From positions 1 through 39,897 of the forward strand of contig JAJDCR010000156.1 of the NCBI GenBank assembly GCA_029260735.1: a DNA stretch of 39,897 nucleotides, in the 5' to 3' direction. This stretch comes from Planctomycetota bacterium. Its GTDB lineage: Bacteria > Planctomycetota > Uabimicrobiia > Uabimicrobiales > Uabimicrobiaceae. The DNA is not shown here. Below are more notes on the stretch, generated by a model. It did not search any database and had not been told where the DNA came from. It worked only from the letters and a program-made list of their open reading frames with translations. Numbering within the stretch: position 1 is the first letter of the stretch.

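Larger units (their letters stand above)
37866..39897 (+). other. Module 12: KS and post-KS linker, rest beyond window
   Basis: KS12 (37866-39125) is complete: Cys 38334 in DTACSSS, HGTGT and NIGH. The sequence GGKTNGYTVPNPKAQ ahead of the first His is shared with KS11. Its post-KS linker ends LPTYPFAKERYW near 39660 and is nearly identical to that of KS10, except for a hairpin-forming in-frame insert at 39564-39602. It then enters an SKIN tandem repeat that runs to the window edge. Later domains of the module are not visible. Confidence 0.9.

Noticed and set aside
39771..39890. CRISPR-like array
   Set aside because: The 12-nt units are directly adjacent with no spacers and are read in frame as protein; this is a coding tandem repeat.
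1722..39897. Several adjacent PKS genes in place of one
   Set aside because: All module landmarks share one frame and I find no in-frame stop on reading through; internal ATGs follow no intergenic gap or ribosome-binding site at module borders.

Overview
About 96% of this window is one open reading frame. It starts at 1722 on the + strand and is still open at the last base, giving at least 12,725 codons with no stop. It encodes an acyltransferase-less (trans-AT type) polyketide synthase fused to two nonribosomal peptide synthetase modules. No AT domain follows any of the ketosynthases. Most KS domains end in the long post-KS linker typical of trans-AT systems, closing in an LPTYPF...YW motif. 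The window shows no loading enzyme, no trans-AT, no tailoring enzyme and no thioesterase, so it holds the upstream or middle part of a larger cluster that continues to the right.

Domain order, left to right: [degenerate ACP] - M1 [KS-KR-ACP] - M2 [KS0-DH-ACP] - M3 [KS-KR-ACP] - M4 [KS-KR-ACP] - M5 [KS0-ACP] - M6 [C-A(Thr)-PCP] - M7 [KS-ACP] - M8 [C-A(Gly)-PCP] - M9 [KS-DH-ACP] - M10 [KS-ACP] - M11 [KS-DH-KR-cMT-ACP] - M12 [KS...], where the window ends. M1 and M2 form a type-A dehydrating bimodule that makes one double bond. M3 and M4 would add two more ketides carrying hydroxyls, if their unusual KRs work. M5 hands the chain to the NRPS part. Both A-domain specificity codes are textbook: threonine in M6, glycine in M8. 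M11 should leave an alpha-methyl enoyl unit. The predicted product is therefore an acyl-Thr-(C2)-Gly-polyketide hybrid. I do not recognise the compound.

The gene carries signs of growth by duplication. The stretch ACP-C-A-PCP-KS occurs twice in tandem (about 17.2-22.1 kb and 22.8-27.7 kb), and the two copies differ most in the part of the A domain that selects the amino acid. M7 keeps a short stub of a lost DH. At least a dozen short in-frame tandem repeats (units of 9, 12, 15 or 18 nt) sit in linkers and also inside several KS and A folds. One 39-nt in-frame insert forms a hairpin.

The first 1.7 kb is different in character: a cluster of small inverted repeats (18-156), a PIN-domain toxin with its antitoxin (252-927), an unassigned small ORF that could be a transposase remnant (948-1238), and a 483-nt leader with a ribosome-binding site directly ahead of the giant gene.

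The DNA is AT-rich and the codon choice fits a low-to-moderate GC bacterium. The trans-AT PKS, the VapC-like pair and the repeat-rich linkers are compatible with a symbiotic or otherwise metabolite-rich Gram-negative lineage, but nothing here identifies the taxon. Residue numbers in the giant protein follow from (nucleotide - 1722)/3 + 1.
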